This document shows, one piece after another, positions 5,481 to 6,184 of a stretch of DNA of 6,184 nucleotides. Position 1 is the stretch's first letter, and every line of letters starts with the position of its first letter. The notes under the pieces are model-generated. The model did not search any database, was not told where the DNA came from, and saw only the letters and a program-made list of their open reading frames with translations. Origin of the DNA: Bacillota bacterium (GTDB taxonomy: Bacteria > Bacillota > Clostridia > Lachnospirales > Lachnospiraceae); NCBI GenBank assembly GCA_017861355.1, contig JAGFXQ010000214.1, forward strand, positions 1 through 6,184, written 5' to 3'. A program made the translations under genes and the position numbers.

Positions 5481-6184
5481 CGTCTCCTTTCCGGCTGTAA
5501 CAGAAAGACAACCACCTTTTCAAACAACATGCTGATCAGGATTATTACAATCGTCCAAGCCAAAAGTTCTTTCGTCATCAAATACAATTTTGCCTCGTAA
5601 AGCTTTGTTCCGATGGAACCGGTAGGAATCCCAATTACCTCAGCAGCGATACCAGCCTTCCAGCAAAATCCCAGACCAACCGTAACTGCCGTTAGGAAGA
5701 AGGGTTTTACCGAAGGTATATAGATGGCAATCACCTTTTGTAATGGACTCACATGGAAGACTCTTGCCATCTGAAGCAGCTTTTCATCTGCAACCACAAG
5801 TCCCTGTGACACGCTGGAGTAAATCATCGGTACTACCATCATAAAAGAAATCAGTACAGATAAATTCTCAGACCTAATCCATACCAGGGCTAAAATGATA
5901 AAGGATGCGACCGGCATCGCCTTAATGGTTTTCATAAGTGGAGATATCAGGTCCTCCGCCAGACGAAAGCGATAAGAAAGAGCCGCTAGTAAGGTACCCA
6001 CAATTAACGCCAGTACAAAGCCGGTAACAATACGAAGCGACGAGAATAGAATCGTCCTCCAGAAATCGAGACTCTGTATCAAAACAAACAGAGTCCGAAA
6101 TACCGCTATCGGGGAAGCAAGCAATATCTCCTGCCCTACCCCAACGCTCACCAACTCCCAGATTAAAATCCAGAAGGCAAGGGC
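5477..6184 (-). CDS. ABC transporter permease, SsuC/TauC-like (N-terminus outside window)
   Basis: Inner-membrane channel subunit of a nitrate/sulfonate/taurine-type ABC importer. 235 residues are visible; the frame stays open to the window edge, and residues just inside it (WILIWELVSVG) match the first membrane helix region of the family, so a TTG at 6154 is not the true start. Only a few to a few tens of residues should be missing. Hydrophobic segments lie near 1-12, 50-70, 92-122, 158-172 and 206-228. The EAA-type cytoplasmic loop that contacts the ATPase is at about 134-160 (QMARVFHVSPLQKV). PTGSIGTKLYEAK (187-199) is also a family pattern. The stop overlaps the ATPase start (ATGA), indicating translational coupling. 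The substrate cannot be told from a permease alone; sulfonates, taurine, pyrimidine thiamine precursors or similar small molecules are options. Confidence 0.92.
   Translation of the reverse strand, partial: ALAFWILIWELVSVGVGQEILLASPIAVFRTLFVLIQSLDFWRTILFSSLRIVTGFVLALIVGTLLAALSYRFRLAEDLISPLMKTIKAMPVASFIILALVWIRSENLSVLISFMMVVPMIYSSVSQGLVVADEKLLQMARVFHVSPLQKVIAIYIPSVKPFFLTAVTVGLGFCWKAGIAAEVIGIPTGSIGTKLYEAKLYLMTKELLAWTIVIILISMLFEKVVVFLLQPERRR

Noticed and set aside
6152..6154. TTG as the permease start
   Set aside because: The frame is open for 10 more codons to the window edge and those residues fit the first membrane segment of SsuC-type permeases.

Overview
The window looks like a stretch of chromosome from a low-GC Gram-positive anaerobe, most likely a member of Clostridia and plausibly Lachnospiraceae. 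The grounds are AT-rich intergenic DNA, strong AAGGAGG-type ribosome binding sites, heavy AGA arginine codon use, a T-box leader, and an archaeal/eukaryotic-like prolyl-tRNA synthetase of the kind common in Clostridia. Genus-level assignment is inference. All six recognisable genes lie on the minus strand, so transcription runs from high to low coordinates. I see no mobile element, tRNA, rRNA or CRISPR array.

In transcription order, the right edge (about 4905-6184) holds the tail of an SsuC/TauC-type ABC importer permease, cut by the window edge. It is translationally coupled by a 4-nt ATGA overlap to a compact SsuB/ThiZ-like ATPase. The substrate-binding protein is presumably upstream, outside the window. 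After a gap with a clear promoter comes a 267-residue P-loop protein (3962-4765). Its N-terminal two-thirds resembles an archaeal-type CMP kinase and its C-terminal quarter resembles a degenerate ParB/sulfiredoxin-like domain. This is the most unusual gene here. About 170 nt further on, a 13-bp perfect hairpin with a U tract ends that unit.

Next comes a polytopic AI-2E/YtvI-family membrane protein (2600-3691, probably starting at TTG), with an intrinsic terminator right behind it. A 250-nt leader containing phased direct repeats and a possible promoter then precedes a TIM-barrel sugar phosphate isomerase/epimerase-like gene (1513-2349).

The left end carries proS (1-1026, C-terminal part beyond the edge). 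Its leader (about 1134-1390) is a full T-box riboswitch behind a near-consensus promoter (TTGACA, 17 nt, TACAAT). Stem I, a CCG proline specifier, the antiterminator with a UGGU bulge, and the competing terminator can all be read. Uncharged tRNA-Pro should therefore raise proS expression. The genes appear to be separate transcription units with unrelated jobs rather than one pathway, apart from the ABC pair. Nothing here amounts to a clear new multi-gene system.
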